Under the pieces are notes generated by a model. That model had not been told where the DNA came from and ran no database searches. It was given only the letters and a program-made list of their open reading frames with translations. A program made the translations under genes and the position numbers. A DNA stretch of 64,000 nucleotides, taken from contig JBOFIJ010000006.1 in NCBI GenBank assembly GCA_051650105.1, positions 1 to 64,000 on the forward strand. The letters are read 5' to 3'. The DNA comes from CAMWXW01 sp051650105 (GTDB lineage Bacteria; Desulfobacterota; Desulfovibrionia; Desulfovibrionales; Desulfovibrionaceae). Shown piece after piece: positions 16,857 through 26,061 of this stretch (positions are counted from its first letter, which is position 1; each line of letters begins with the position of its first letter).

Positions 16857-18395
16857 TTATATTTTATCTAGGGCTAACATTGTAAAAAGAAGTCGTAGTG
16901 GCATTCCTGTAGCACCACCACATGTGAGAGGATTCTTAATGCTTGAGGACGCTGTACCTGCTATATCTAAATGTGCCCATGTGACACCTTCTTCTACAAA
17001 TTGCTCTAAGAATACAGCAGCTGTTGTTGCTCCTGCATAGCGACTTTTACCTATATTCTGTAAATCACTTATAGTTCCTTTTATATCATCTACAAAATGT
17101 TTCATTGTAGGCAAACGCCAACATTCTTCACCTGTATACTTACCCACATACTTAAAATTACGAGATAACTCATCACTGTTTGTGAAAAGTCCTGTTAGTT
17201 CCTCTCCTAAGGCCATAACACAGGCACCTGTTAATGTGGCCATATCAATAATTGCCCGAGGTTTATATTTTTGTTGTACCCATGTCATAGCATCGCAAAG
17301 AACCAAACGACCTTCGGCATCGGTATTAAGAATTTCTACAGTGAGACCTTTTAGTGTTTTTACAACATCTCCAGGTCGTGACGCGGTACTACTTGGCATA
17401 TTTTCAGCACATGCAAGCACTAGTATAACTCGCTTATCGATAAACTTATCTAAGAGTAATCCTAGTCCTAATGCTGTTGCAGCACCAGCCATATCACCTT
17501 TCATTTCGTGCATATTATTGGCTGGTTTTAGGCTTATTCCTCCACTATCAAAAGTTATTCCTTTACCTACTATAGCTATTGGAGCTTCATTTTCTTTTCC
17601 CTTTGGTGCATATTCAAGTGCTATAAGGGCTGGTTCTGCAGCGGAGCCTTGTGCCACAGAGACAAAAGCATTCATTCCTTTATTTTTCATATCTTGCATA
17701 GTAAGTACAGTAAGTTTTAGATTTTGTTCTTTTGCAACTTCTTTTGCTTTTTCTACCATATCCATTGGTTTAAGTAGATTTGCTGGGGTATTTACTAAAT
17801 CTCGTACAAAGCTTGTCGCTTTTCCTATTCTAGTGCCTTTTCGTACAGCATCAAGTATTTCTGGTGAATTGCAAGCATCATTTGTGAAGAAGAATGTTTC
17901 AATCATTTTTTTGTCGGAGTCATCTGTTTTTAGGCTATATTTGTATAGTGCTGCTTCTACAGCATAGGCAAGCTCAGAATATAAAATGCGTTCTTTTTCA
18001 GCGGGGGTTACCCATGTGCTTGTTGTTTCATCAAAAGTTGGTAGCATTTCTACAAAGATATTAGAGCAAGAAAAAGCAGCTTTTTTAAAGCCTAAATCTC
18101 TAGCATGCCGTATACCTGTTCCTGCTGCGTGCCGCAGAGAATGAAGCAGTTCATTGTATGTTTTTGGTTTTTTTCCTAGCCCAACAAGTAGTGTTCTTTG
18201 TAGTGGGCTGTTTTTTGTACCAAATAACATGGTGTGTTTATTTGCTTCGGCATTAAAAAATTCTGTATTTAGTTTTGTATTTTCTGGAACAAAACAATGC
18301 TTTGGAATGCCTGCTATGCCTTGTTGCACATCATCTTCAAAAGAGAATGCTATAAATACGTCTGGTAGGTTTGTGCCGCACTCTATAATGTTCAT
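16857..18395 (-). CDS. pepA: Leucyl aminopeptidase (M17 family)
   Basis: A 512-residue cytosolic dimetal aminopeptidase. The C-terminal catalytic domain shows VGKGITFDSGGISLKP, MKGDMAGAA and the family signature NTDAEGRLVLCD at about 355-366, with metal-binding Asp and Glu residues and the catalytic Lys and Arg in place. The N-terminal macro-like domain is more divergent. The enzyme releases N-terminal residues from peptides. A good ribosome site (AGGAGAG) precedes the ATG. Confidence 0.96.
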   Translation of the reverse strand: MNIIECGTNLPDVFIAFSFEDDVQQGIAGIPKHCFVPENTKLNTEFFNAEANKHTMLFGTKNSPLQRTLLVGLGKKPKTYNELLHSLRHAAGTGIRHARDLGFKKAAFSCSNIFVEMLPTFDETTSTWVTPAEKERILYSELAYAVEAALYKYSLKTDDSDKKMIETFFFTNDACNSPEILDAVRKGTRIGKATSFVRDLVNTPANLLKPMDMVEKAKEVAKEQNLKLTVLTMQDMKNKGMNAFVSVAQGSAAEPALIALEYAPKGKENEAPIAIVGKGITFDSGGISLKPANNMHEMKGDMAGAATALGLGLLLDKFIDKRVILVLACAENMPSSTASRPGDVVKTLKGLTVEILNTDAEGRLVLCDAMTWVQQKYKPRAIIDMATLTGACVMALGEELTGLFTNSDELSRNFKYVGKYTGEECWRLPTMKHFVDDIKGTISDLQNIGKSRYAGATTAAVFLEQFVEEGVTWAHLDIAGTASSSIKNPLTCGGATGMPLRLLFTMLALDKI

Positions 18396-18524
18396 AGTCT
18401 CTCCTGCTTTTTATGATTATAATTTGGACAATTGAAAAAACAATAGAAATAAAACCTTTTCCTATCTTTATCATAGATTATTATAGAGTACAAGAGTGCA
18501 GTGAGTATTATCTCTATGAAGAAT

Positions 18525-18542
18525 AAATGATTGACATCATTT
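18525..18542. promoter_or_regulatory. Operator-like inverted repeat over the sodC -35 box
   Basis: AAATGAT-TGAC-ATCATTT is a perfect 7-bp inverted repeat with a 4-base centre. It covers the TTGACA -35 hexamer of the sodC promoter, so a bound protein would block or remodel polymerase there. The half-sites recall Fur-type ATGAT/ATCAT arms, but the spacing differs. The regulator is unknown. Confidence 0.6.
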
Positions 18543-18559
18543 TTTTCTACAGATATACT
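18531..18559 (+). promoter_or_regulatory. sigma70 promoter of sodC
   Basis: TTGACA (18531-18536) and TATACT (18554-18559) are 17 bases apart. This near-consensus promoter lies 39 bases before the sodC ATG. Confidence 0.85.
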
Positions 18560-18597
18560 ATGGCCCACGTATTTAAATACTATTTTGTGGGGTTCTT

Positions 18598-19122
18598 ATG
18601 TTTAAAAGCATTTCTTTATTTGTTATGTCGTTATTTATTTCTACAAATGTATTTGCAGTAACAAGTACAACAGAACTGTTTTTGCTTGATAAAGATGGGA
18701 AAAAGATGCGTTCTATTGGAACTGTTCAATTAAAGGATTCTGATAAAGGTTTGGAAATAACAACAAAACTCACTTCATTAACTCCTGGAGTGCATGGTTT
18801 TCATGTGCATGAGAACCCAAGTTGTGAACCTTTAGTTACAAATGGAGTACCGTCTCCTGCTGGAGCAGCTGGAGGACATTATGATCCTGCTAAAACAGGC
18901 AAGCACGAAGGCCCTGAAGGGAACGGACATTTGGGGGATTTACCGAGGGTTACTATAGACAAAGATGGAAATTCTAGGCAAGTTTTATATGCGCCAAGGT
19001 TGAAAGTTGCTGATGTGAAAGGAAGATCAATAATGATGCATGTTGGAGGGGATAACTACTCCGATGCGCCGGCTTCTCTTGGTGGGGGCGGTTCTAGAAT
19101 GGCGTGTGGTGTAACTAAGTAA
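18598..19122 (+). CDS. sodC: Periplasmic Cu/Zn superoxide dismutase
   Basis: A 174-residue SodC that converts superoxide to oxygen and hydrogen peroxide in the periplasm. The signal peptide is MFKSISLFVMSLFISTNVFA. Metal ligands are in GFHVHENPSC, GGHYDP, HEGPEGNGHLGDLP and MMHVGGDNYSD. The disulfide Cys pair is in NPSC and RMACGV. Length is normal. In intracellular pathogens SodC protects against host oxidative burst; this is family knowledge. It has its own strong promoter and is followed 41 bp later by a DsbA-like gene, which may help its disulfide form. Confidence 0.97.
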   Translation: MFKSISLFVMSLFISTNVFAVTSTTELFLLDKDGKKMRSIGTVQLKDSDKGLEITTKLTSLTPGVHGFHVHENPSCEPLVTNGVPSPAGAAGGHYDPAKTGKHEGPEGNGHLGDLPRVTIDKDGNSRQVLYAPRLKVADVKGRSIMMHVGGDNYSDAPASLGGGGSRMACGVTK

Positions 19123-19163
19123 TATGTTATTGTATTGATATTAATATTTAGGGGTTTTTTATT

Positions 19164-19973
19164 ATGTTGCGCTTGATTTTTGGGTTTTCTTTGTTTTTGT
19201 TTGCTGTTGTATCTTTTTCTTTTGGTGGTACGTATGCTATGGTTCCCGCGGTGCTTGCTGCAGAGATAAAAAGCACTGCTTTTGAAAAAAATCTTCGAAA
19301 GACATTAGAAGAGAACCCAGAAATCATTCTTAATTTGCTCAAACAGTATAACCAAGATGTTCTGAAAATTGTTGTGGATGCATCTCAAGTAGATGCTGAG
19401 GGGGCTCTTCAGCAATATAAGCAACTTTGGGAAAATGAAAAAGCCAATAAAGCGCATGTTCTTGTGGAAAAAAATAGACCTTATTGGGGTAATGAAAAGG
19501 CTTCTGTTGTAATTGTTGCGTATTCCGATTTTCTTTGTCCTTACTGTGCTGTTTCTGCTGAATATATGAAAAAATTTCTTTCTGAAACTTCTCATGTACG
19601 TTATATCTTTAAGAACTTTTCTAAGAATCCTTTAAGCCAGAAGGCGTATACTTATCTTTTATCTATATGGGAGAAGGATAAAGAAAAAGCAGGACTATTT
19701 ATGTACACTGTTTTTAGCTCTATGGATATTTTTGCTAAAGAAAAAGAGGCTTTTTTAGATAGGCTTGTTACCAGCTTGGGGTTAAATGTTGAAAATATTA
19801 GAAAGCGTAGTACGGGTTTTTCTAAAATTATAGAAGAAGATCTTAAAGAAGGGCAAATGCTCGAAATAAAAGGGACTCCTACTCTTATGGTTAATGGGAA
19901 GTATAGTATTATTGGTGCTGTTCCAGAGGAAATTTTAAGAGAAGTAACTATATTTGCAATGGAGAATAAATAA
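19164..19973 (+). CDS. DsbA-like periplasmic thiol:disulfide oxidoreductase
   Basis: A 269-residue secreted thioredoxin-fold protein. It has a signal peptide ending AVLAA, an N-terminal helical ScsC/Com1-like segment (EKNLRKTLEENPEIILNLL), the active site FLCPYC near residue 125 and the cis-Pro loop KGTPTLMVNG near 240. It would form or isomerise disulfides in exported proteins. It follows sodC and may be co-transcribed. The stop is directly followed, on the opposite strand, by the stop of a small membrane-protein gene. DsbA, DsbG and ScsC roles cannot be told apart here. Confidence 0.9.
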   Translation: MLRLIFGFSLFLFAVVSFSFGGTYAMVPAVLAAEIKSTAFEKNLRKTLEENPEIILNLLKQYNQDVLKIVVDASQVDAEGALQQYKQLWENEKANKAHVLVEKNRPYWGNEKASVVIVAYSDFLCPYCAVSAEYMKKFLSETSHVRYIFKNFSKNPLSQKAYTYLLSIWEKDKEKAGLFMYTVFSSMDIFAKEKEAFLDRLVTSLGLNVENIRKRSTGFSKIIEEDLKEGQMLEIKGTPTLMVNGKYSIIGAVPEEILREVTIFAMENK

Positions 19974-20132
19974 TCATTGATTTTTTCCTCTAGAGCGTAT
20001 GTAATTAGTCAACCCTGCAAGGAAACCGCTGTACATACCAAGTTTAAAGGCCTGAGTTATTTCTGTAAAAAATAATCCTGTAATGAATCCAAGGGAAGCT
20101 CCTAACAAAATACCGCGGATAATAGCATTCAT
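19974..20132 (-). CDS. Small hydrophobic membrane protein, 52 residues
   Basis: A short protein with one or two membrane helices (RGILLGASLGFITGLFF and FKLGMYSGFLAGL) and a basic tail (SRGKNQ). The start is MNAIIRG at 20132, with AAGGAG upstream; an upstream Met at 20159 lacks a ribosome site. No function is known to me. Its clear Shine-Dalgarno and ordered Gly-spaced helices support a real gene. It converges on the DsbA-like gene with zero spacing. Confidence 0.65.
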   Translation of the reverse strand: MNAIIRGILLGASLGFITGLFFTEITQAFKLGMYSGFLAGLTNYIRSRGKNQ

Positions 20133-20207
20133 AATACACTCCTTTATATTGAAGGACATACTATCAGAAAAATATGCTTTTGCAAAATTTACTATTTGGA
20201 GGTTCCT

Positions 20208-21434
20208 GTGAGTAAAAGGATTTTTATATGTTGTGTGTATTTATTTAGTTTTTCTATTCTGGTTGCGTGTGGTAATGATAAAGTAGCTGAAAACAGACAA
20301 CTACCACCGCCACCTGTTGTTATTGAAGAAGTACGATTAAAGACACAACCTGTAGTGTATAGATATCCAGCTCAAATTACAGGGGTAAATAGTATTAGTG
20401 TATATGCTAGGGTTCAGGGCACGCTTTTGAAGCAATTATATAAGAATGGAGCATTTGTCAAGAAAGGCACATCGTTATTTCTTATAGATCCATCTGAGTA
20501 TGAAGCAGTATATAAAGAAAGAAAAGCTCAATATGACGGAGCAGTTGCTCAATATAATTATGCAAAAGCGGATTTCGGGCGTATTGAAAATTTATATAAG
20601 AAGCAAGCCTATAGTCAGGATCAATACGAGCAAGCTCTTTCAACGTATAAATTGTCAGTATCTTCCATGAATGCAGCTAAACAGGCTATGGACAATGCTG
20701 CAATTTCTTTGGGATACACAAATGTTCTTGCTACATCAGATGGAATTGTACAAAAACCAGAACTCACTATCGGTTCTTTGGTCCGTGCAAACGATCTGCT
20801 GACTAGTATCGCGGACACAACTAGTTTATATGTGGAATTTGCTATTCCTTCAACGAGAAGGCAAAATATAGAGAATCTTTTTACTAAGGGAATTTTTGTT
20901 CTTTCTTCAGAAGGATATTCTATAGAAGTTATTTTGGAGGATGGTACATCGTTTCCCCAGCGAGCATCTGTAGATTTTCAGGGAACAGAAATTAATACAT
21001 ATACAAATAGTATTCAATGGAGGGGCATCGTAAATAGTGCAAGAGATGCATTATTGCCGGGTTCTTTTGTAGATATTAAATTGCATGGGCTCATGGCAAA
21101 AGGCGCCATTATTATTCCACAAAAATCTATATTATCTCAAGGAACTCAGTCTATGGTTTGGGTTGTTGGAGAAGGTAATATTGCTCAGATTAGACCTATT
21201 GTATTAGGGGAAGCCATTGGCACGGACATTCTTGTTTTGCAAGGGCTTAATGAGGGCGAAAGAATTATTACAGAGGGTATTCTAAAGGCTAGACCAGGAG
21301 CACCAGTCGCTCCACGGCCTACTTCTATACCTGTTGATATAGAAACTGGCCATCCTGGGATGTCTTCAACACAAAAAGAAGATAATCCTCGGGCTCAATC
21401 TATGTATATATTGCCTGGCAGTAATGAGGCATAA
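20208..21434 (+). CDS. RND efflux periplasmic adaptor (AcrA/MexA type)
   Basis: A 408-residue membrane-fusion lipoprotein linking an RND pump to an outer-membrane channel. The GTG start at 20208 follows GGAGG at 20198-20202; an in-frame TTG at 20196 covers the ribosome site and is rejected. The lipobox is ILVAC, near residue 18. Typical features are the barrel-sandwich halves (ARVQGTLLKQLYKNGAFVKK and TSDGIVQKPELTIGSLV), a helical hairpin between them and a C-terminal region with LNEGERIITEGI. It is the first gene of a pump operon; no regulator is adjacent. Confidence 0.94.
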   Translation: MSKRIFICCVYLFSFSILVACGNDKVAENRQLPPPPVVIEEVRLKTQPVVYRYPAQITGVNSISVYARVQGTLLKQLYKNGAFVKKGTSLFLIDPSEYEAVYKERKAQYDGAVAQYNYAKADFGRIENLYKKQAYSQDQYEQALSTYKLSVSSMNAAKQAMDNAAISLGYTNVLATSDGIVQKPELTIGSLVRANDLLTSIADTTSLYVEFAIPSTRRQNIENLFTKGIFVLSSEGYSIEVILEDGTSFPQRASVDFQGTEINTYTNSIQWRGIVNSARDALLPGSFVDIKLHGLMAKGAIIIPQKSILSQGTQSMVWVVGEGNIAQIRPIVLGEAIGTDILVLQGLNEGERIITEGILKARPGAPVAPRPTSIPVDIETGHPGMSSTQKEDNPRAQSMYILPGSNEA

Positions 21435-21442
21435 GAAAAAAT

Positions 21443-24400
21443 ATGTTAAAAACTTTTATTACCAAACCAATCCTTTCTAGTGTAATCTCTATAATTATTG
21501 TTATAGCGGGTGTCCTTGCTGGTCAGCAATTGCCTGTGGAATTATATCCAGATATCTTGCCTCCAAGTGTTTCTGTCTCTGCTATGTATCCTGGAGCTTC
21601 TCCAGAAATTATGTCTTCTCTTGTTGCTGCACCTCTTGAAGAGCAAATTAATGGTGTGGATGACATGATTTATATGCAATCTGTCACAAGTAATGGTTTT
21701 CTTACCATTAATGTTTTTTTTGAAGTTGGGGCAGATCCAGATATGGCTACTGTTAACGTCAATAATAGAATACAGGGCGTTCTTAGTTCTCTTCCTCAAG
21801 AAGTTCAACAGCAAGGTGTTACTGTAAGAAAAAAATCTGGTTTTATTCTTATGATTCCAGCACTTGTTTCTACTTCCCCTGTGTACGATAGTTTGTACCT
21901 CAACAATTATGCTAATATCAATATCATAAATAATATTAGGCGTATTAGTGGTGTTGGAGATGCTGTTATTTTCGGAGCTAAATTATATTCTATGAGAATT
22001 TGGTTAGATCCTGCAAAAATGGCTGTTTTCAATATGTCTTCTAAGGAAGTAATAGCTGCAGTACAGGCTCAAAATAAAAGGAATCCTATAGGGACTATTG
22101 GGGCTTCTCCTAATGATAAGCTTATTGAGGTTACATATTCTGTTGTAGACCAAAATCCTCCTTCAAATGTTCAAGACTTTGATAATATTATTATACGAAC
22201 TCAAGATAATGGGAACATTTTAAGGTTGAAAGATGTTGCACGAGTGGAGTTAGGGGGAGAATCCTACGATTTCTATGCAAAATTAGATGGACAAGAAGCT
22301 GTTCCTATGGGTATATTCCTGGCTCCTGGTGCAAATGCAACTGCGACTGCGGCTGCTGTTATTAAGGAAATGGATGCTTTAGCAAAGCATTTTCCAGAGG
22401 GTATTGAGTATAAGTTAGCATATGATACCACTGTTTTTATTACTGTTTCTACTGAAGAAGTTATTTTTACATTTATAACTGCTCTTATTCTTGTTGTTCT
22501 CATTATGTATCTTTTTATGCAAGATATAAGAGCGACAATTATCCCATGTCTTGCTATTCCTATATCTATTATTGGTACATTTGCTGGTTTATATGTTTTT
22601 GGTTTTTCCCTGAACGCTTTTACGCTATTTGCGTTAGTTCTTGCCATTGGTATTGTTGTTGATGATGCCATTATTGTTATTGAGAATGTAGAACGTATTA
22701 TGTCTACTGAAAGATTGGGGCCTATTCCTGCTACCATGAAAGCTATGGAAGAAATAACAGGAGCTGTTATTGGTTCTACTCTTGTTCTTTGTGCTGTATT
22801 TGTTCCCATTGGTTTTATGGGTGGTCTTGCAGGAGTTATGTATAAACAATTTGCTATTACAATATCTATTTCTGTGTGTATTTCTTCGCTTGTTGCTCTC
22901 ACTCTTACTCCTTCTATGTGTGCTTTACTTTTAAAGCCAAGAGATCATACTAAGAAACATTTTCTTGATTTTTTCAATGTATTTATGGATAAGGTTACTG
23001 AAAAATTCTCCAGCGCTGTTAAATTTTTGCTTGGCAGAATGGTACTTGGTTTTCTTGTCATGTTGGTTCTTATCGGGAGTACTATTTTTGGTTTTAAAAT
23101 ATTGCCCCGTGCTTTTGCTCCAGAAGAAGATCAGGGATATATTTTCAGTGTTCTTATTTTTCCAGAAGGTTCCAGTATTCGTCGATCGTTAAAGACAGAA
23201 GAGACATTTAGAGCTCTTGCAAAACAAGATGATAATGTGAAGAATGTTTTTTCTATGATGGGCTTTGATTTTTTCACAGGCGCACTAAGAGAAAATTATT
23301 CAGTTGAATTTGTTACATTAAAAGATTGGAGCGTTCGTAAAAAAGCTGAACAATCTGCTCAGGCTATTGTTGCGCGATTAGCAGGTATTACATATATGGC
23401 TATTCCAGAGGCTATTACTATTGTACTTAACCCTCCTCCTATTCCTGGATTAAGTAATACGGGTGGTTTTCAGCTCTATGTACAAAATCTTAGTGGTGCT
23501 CCCATTGCAGAGCTTGAACAGGTCGCAAAAAAGCTTGCTCAGGATATTTCTAAGAGCCCTAAGATTGCTCCTGGTGTGCGTTCACTGCTTAGTGCCAATA
23601 CTCCACAAATAAATCTTGCTGTTAATAAAGAAAAGGCTCTTACTCTTGGTGTTGCTGTTGAAGATGTTTATTTAGCAATGCAAACAACTATTGGAACGTT
23701 TTATGTGAATCAATTTACACTTTTTGATAGGCCTTTTAAAGTGTATATGCAAGCCGAGTCGGAATTTAGAGATTTGAAAGATTCTTTTGAAAAAATTTAT
23801 GTTGTTTCGAAAGAATCTGGTAAGCCAGTCCCTATTTCTGCTCTTGTTACTTTGGAAAATACTACAGGTGTCAGTGTTCTTGAAAGGTTTAATACCTATA
23901 CGGCGGCGTCTATTATGGGGAGCCCAGCAGCAGATGCCAGTTCTATGGAAGCTATTGATGCTGTTGAAGAAATTGCAAGAGAAACATTGCCAGAAGGCTA
24001 CAGTATTGCTTGGTTCTCTTCTGCATATCAGGAAAAGGAATCTCAATCTGGCACTGGTTTTGTACTTTTACTTTCAGCAGTATTTGTTATTCTTATCTTA
24101 GCTGCTTTATACGAGAGCATTACATTGCCTATGGCTGTTATGTTAACAGTTCCTATAGGAATATTGGGGGCTCTTAGTGCGACATTTGCACGAGGCCTTA
24201 CAAATGACCTTTATTTTCAAATAGCTATCGTTACTCTTATAGGACTAACGGCAAAAACTGCTATTCTTATTGTTGAATTTGCTGTGCAATTACATAAGGC
24301 AGGAGATACTATCACTGAAGCAGCTATAAAAGCGAGCCAATTGCGATTGCGACCTGTGTTAATGACAATGGCTTCTTTTATATTAGGAAGTATGCCTCTT

Positions 24401-24586
24401 GTTATTAGTTCTGGTGCAGGAGCAGCTGCAAGGCATTCTCTTGGTACTGCTATTGTTGGAGGAATGGTTTTATATACCCTTATTGGAATAGTCTTTGTTC
24501 CCTATTTTTATAAAGTGGTTATGGTTCTTACAGAAAAAATCTCGGGCACGAAAAAGCATACTATCCGTAATGATCAGACTACTTAG
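21443..24586 (+). CDS. RND multidrug efflux transporter (AcrB/MexB, HAE1 type)
   Basis: A 1047-residue inner-membrane proton antiporter with the AcrB layout: TM1, a large periplasmic loop, TM2-6, a second loop and TM8-12. The proton-relay Asp pair is in IGIVVDDAIIVIENVER (about residue 405-410). Other signatures are the start MLKTFITKPILSSVISI, MYPGASPEIM and the late LTAKTAILIVEFA. It would export drugs, bile acids or similar compounds. It lies 8 bp after the adaptor gene and 9 bp before the outer-membrane factor gene. Confidence 0.97.
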   Translation: MLKTFITKPILSSVISIIIVIAGVLAGQQLPVELYPDILPPSVSVSAMYPGASPEIMSSLVAAPLEEQINGVDDMIYMQSVTSNGFLTINVFFEVGADPDMATVNVNNRIQGVLSSLPQEVQQQGVTVRKKSGFILMIPALVSTSPVYDSLYLNNYANINIINNIRRISGVGDAVIFGAKLYSMRIWLDPAKMAVFNMSSKEVIAAVQAQNKRNPIGTIGASPNDKLIEVTYSVVDQNPPSNVQDFDNIIIRTQDNGNILRLKDVARVELGGESYDFYAKLDGQEAVPMGIFLAPGANATATAAAVIKEMDALAKHFPEGIEYKLAYDTTVFITVSTEEVIFTFITALILVVLIMYLFMQDIRATIIPCLAIPISIIGTFAGLYVFGFSLNAFTLFALVLAIGIVVDDAIIVIENVERIMSTERLGPIPATMKAMEEITGAVIGSTLVLCAVFVPIGFMGGLAGVMYKQFAITISISVCISSLVALTLTPSMCALLLKPRDHTKKHFLDFFNVFMDKVTEKFSSAVKFLLGRMVLGFLVMLVLIGSTIFGFKILPRAFAPEEDQGYIFSVLIFPEGSSIRRSLKTEETFRALAKQDDNVKNVFSMMGFDFFTGALRENYSVEFVTLKDWSVRKKAEQSAQAIVARLAGITYMAIPEAITIVLNPPPIPGLSNTGGFQLYVQNLSGAPIAELEQVAKKLAQDISKSPKIAPGVRSLLSANTPQINLAVNKEKALTLGVAVEDVYLAMQTTIGTFYVNQFTLFDRPFKVYMQAESEFRDLKDSFEKIYVVSKESGKPVPISALVTLENTTGVSVLERFNTYTAASIMGSPAADASSMEAIDAVEEIARETLPEGYSIAWFSSAYQEKESQSGTGFVLLLSAVFVILILAALYESITLPMAVMLTVPIGILGALSATFARGLTNDLYFQIAIVTLIGLTAKTAILIVEFAVQLHKAGDTITEAAIKASQLRLRPVLMTMASFILGSMPLVISSGAGAAARHSLGTAIVGGMVLYTLIGIVFVPYFYKVVMVLTEKISGTKKHTIRNDQTT

Positions 24587-24595
24587 GAATATGTT

Positions 24596-26056
24596 ATGAA
24601 AAATATAGCACTTTTATTTATTATCTTGTTTATGTACAATGCTTGTTCTCTTGCACCAAGGTATGAGCAACCGAAATTGGAATTACCAAATTCATGGGCT
24701 GAACTTGATTCTTCAGAGCAAGAATACAGTGGTGCACTGTGGTGGAAGCGATTTCAAGATGAAAGATTGGATGCTTTTGTTGAGGAAGCCATTAAGAATA
24801 ATCAAGATATGGTGATAGCGGCTGCAAGAGTTGAACAAGCACGTGCTAAATGGGGAATAGAAAAAAGTAATATGTTCCCTACAATATCTTCTTCTATCTC
24901 AGCGGATTATGGTCAACAGGGTTTATCTAATAAAAAGGTAGAGGTTCAGCAATATAAAGCTTCTGTTGGTTTGCAATATGAAATAGATTTTTGGGGAAAA
25001 TATTATAATCTATCCAAAATAGGCAAGGCTCAGTTTATTTCTGAGACGGCTAACCAAGAAGTTGTGAGGCTCACTCTTATTGCTAATGTTGTTACCACAT
25101 ACTTTGATATTGTTGCTCTTGAAAAACAAATTACATTTTTAAAACAATCTGTAGATGCTTTAGAAAAGCAATTACAGGTGAAGGAACAAGAAGTTCAATA
25201 TGGTGTTGCTATTCCTTTAGAGGTAACTCAAATTAAATCGGAATTTTTTGCTATAAAAGCACAACAAAAGCAATTAGAGGCTTCTCTTATTGATGCAACA
25301 ACTTCTTTTGTTCTTTTGCTTGGAAAAAGTCCAAGGGAAATGATTGTAAGTAAAATTTCTCTTGTCGATGCTAAATGGGATAATAATATTATCACATCTG
25401 TTCCTGCTGGAATTCCCGCTAATATCTTATTAAGAAGGTTAGATATTTACCAAGCAGAGCAGTCACTAATAATTGCAAATGCGAATATTGGCGTTGTGAG
25501 GGCTTCTTATTTCCCTGCAATATCTCTTACGGGTGTTTTTGGAATTCTTTCCGGAGATATTTCTAAGCTTTTTGATAATACTATGATGTGGGATGCAGGC
25601 CTTGCTTCTAATGCTCCTATTTTTGCTTTTGGGCGTATTGTGAACCAAAATAAAGTTGCGAAGGCTCAGAAGAAAGAGGCCATTGCCTCTTATATACTCA
25701 CTGTGCAAAAGGCCTATAAAGATGTTATCTTCTCTTTGGCAATATTACAACAATCTGCTCAAATATTAGATGCTAGTCTTCTTGAAACAAAAAGCTTCAG
25801 GGAAGCATATTCTTTAGCAGAGGAAAGATACTCAGCAGGCCAACTAAATTATTATGAATTTCTATCTACATTAAAGGATCTCGTTGCTTCTGAAAATAGA
25901 TTAATTACCTCTCAAAGAGAACAATTACTTTCTGTGGTACAAGTTTTTAGAAGCCTTGGGGGAGATTGGGAATCGCCAGATGAAGAACAGCATAATGAAG
26001 AGAAAAAGAAAGAGCAAGAGAAAGCTAATGGCCTTGCTTTACGAGAGGAAAGTTAA
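24596..26056 (+). CDS. Outer-membrane efflux lipoprotein (NodT/OprM type)
   Basis: A 486-residue TolC-superfamily channel. The lipoprotein signal is MKNIALLFIILFMYNAC. The NodT-type start includes PRYEQPKLELPNSW and WWKRFQDERLDAFVEEAIKNN. Two coiled-coil repeats follow, with GIPANILLRRLDI and AEQSLIIANANIGVVRASYFP marking the second repeat. The charged C-terminal tail (EEKKKEQEK) is longer than usual. It completes the tripartite pump. Confidence 0.95.
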   Translation: MKNIALLFIILFMYNACSLAPRYEQPKLELPNSWAELDSSEQEYSGALWWKRFQDERLDAFVEEAIKNNQDMVIAAARVEQARAKWGIEKSNMFPTISSSISADYGQQGLSNKKVEVQQYKASVGLQYEIDFWGKYYNLSKIGKAQFISETANQEVVRLTLIANVVTTYFDIVALEKQITFLKQSVDALEKQLQVKEQEVQYGVAIPLEVTQIKSEFFAIKAQQKQLEASLIDATTSFVLLLGKSPREMIVSKISLVDAKWDNNIITSVPAGIPANILLRRLDIYQAEQSLIIANANIGVVRASYFPAISLTGVFGILSGDISKLFDNTMMWDAGLASNAPIFAFGRIVNQNKVAKAQKKEAIASYILTVQKAYKDVIFSLAILQQSAQILDASLLETKSFREAYSLAEERYSAGQLNYYEFLSTLKDLVASENRLITSQREQLLSVVQVFRSLGGDWESPDEEQHNEEKKKEQEKANGLALREES

Positions 26057-26061
26057 TACGT

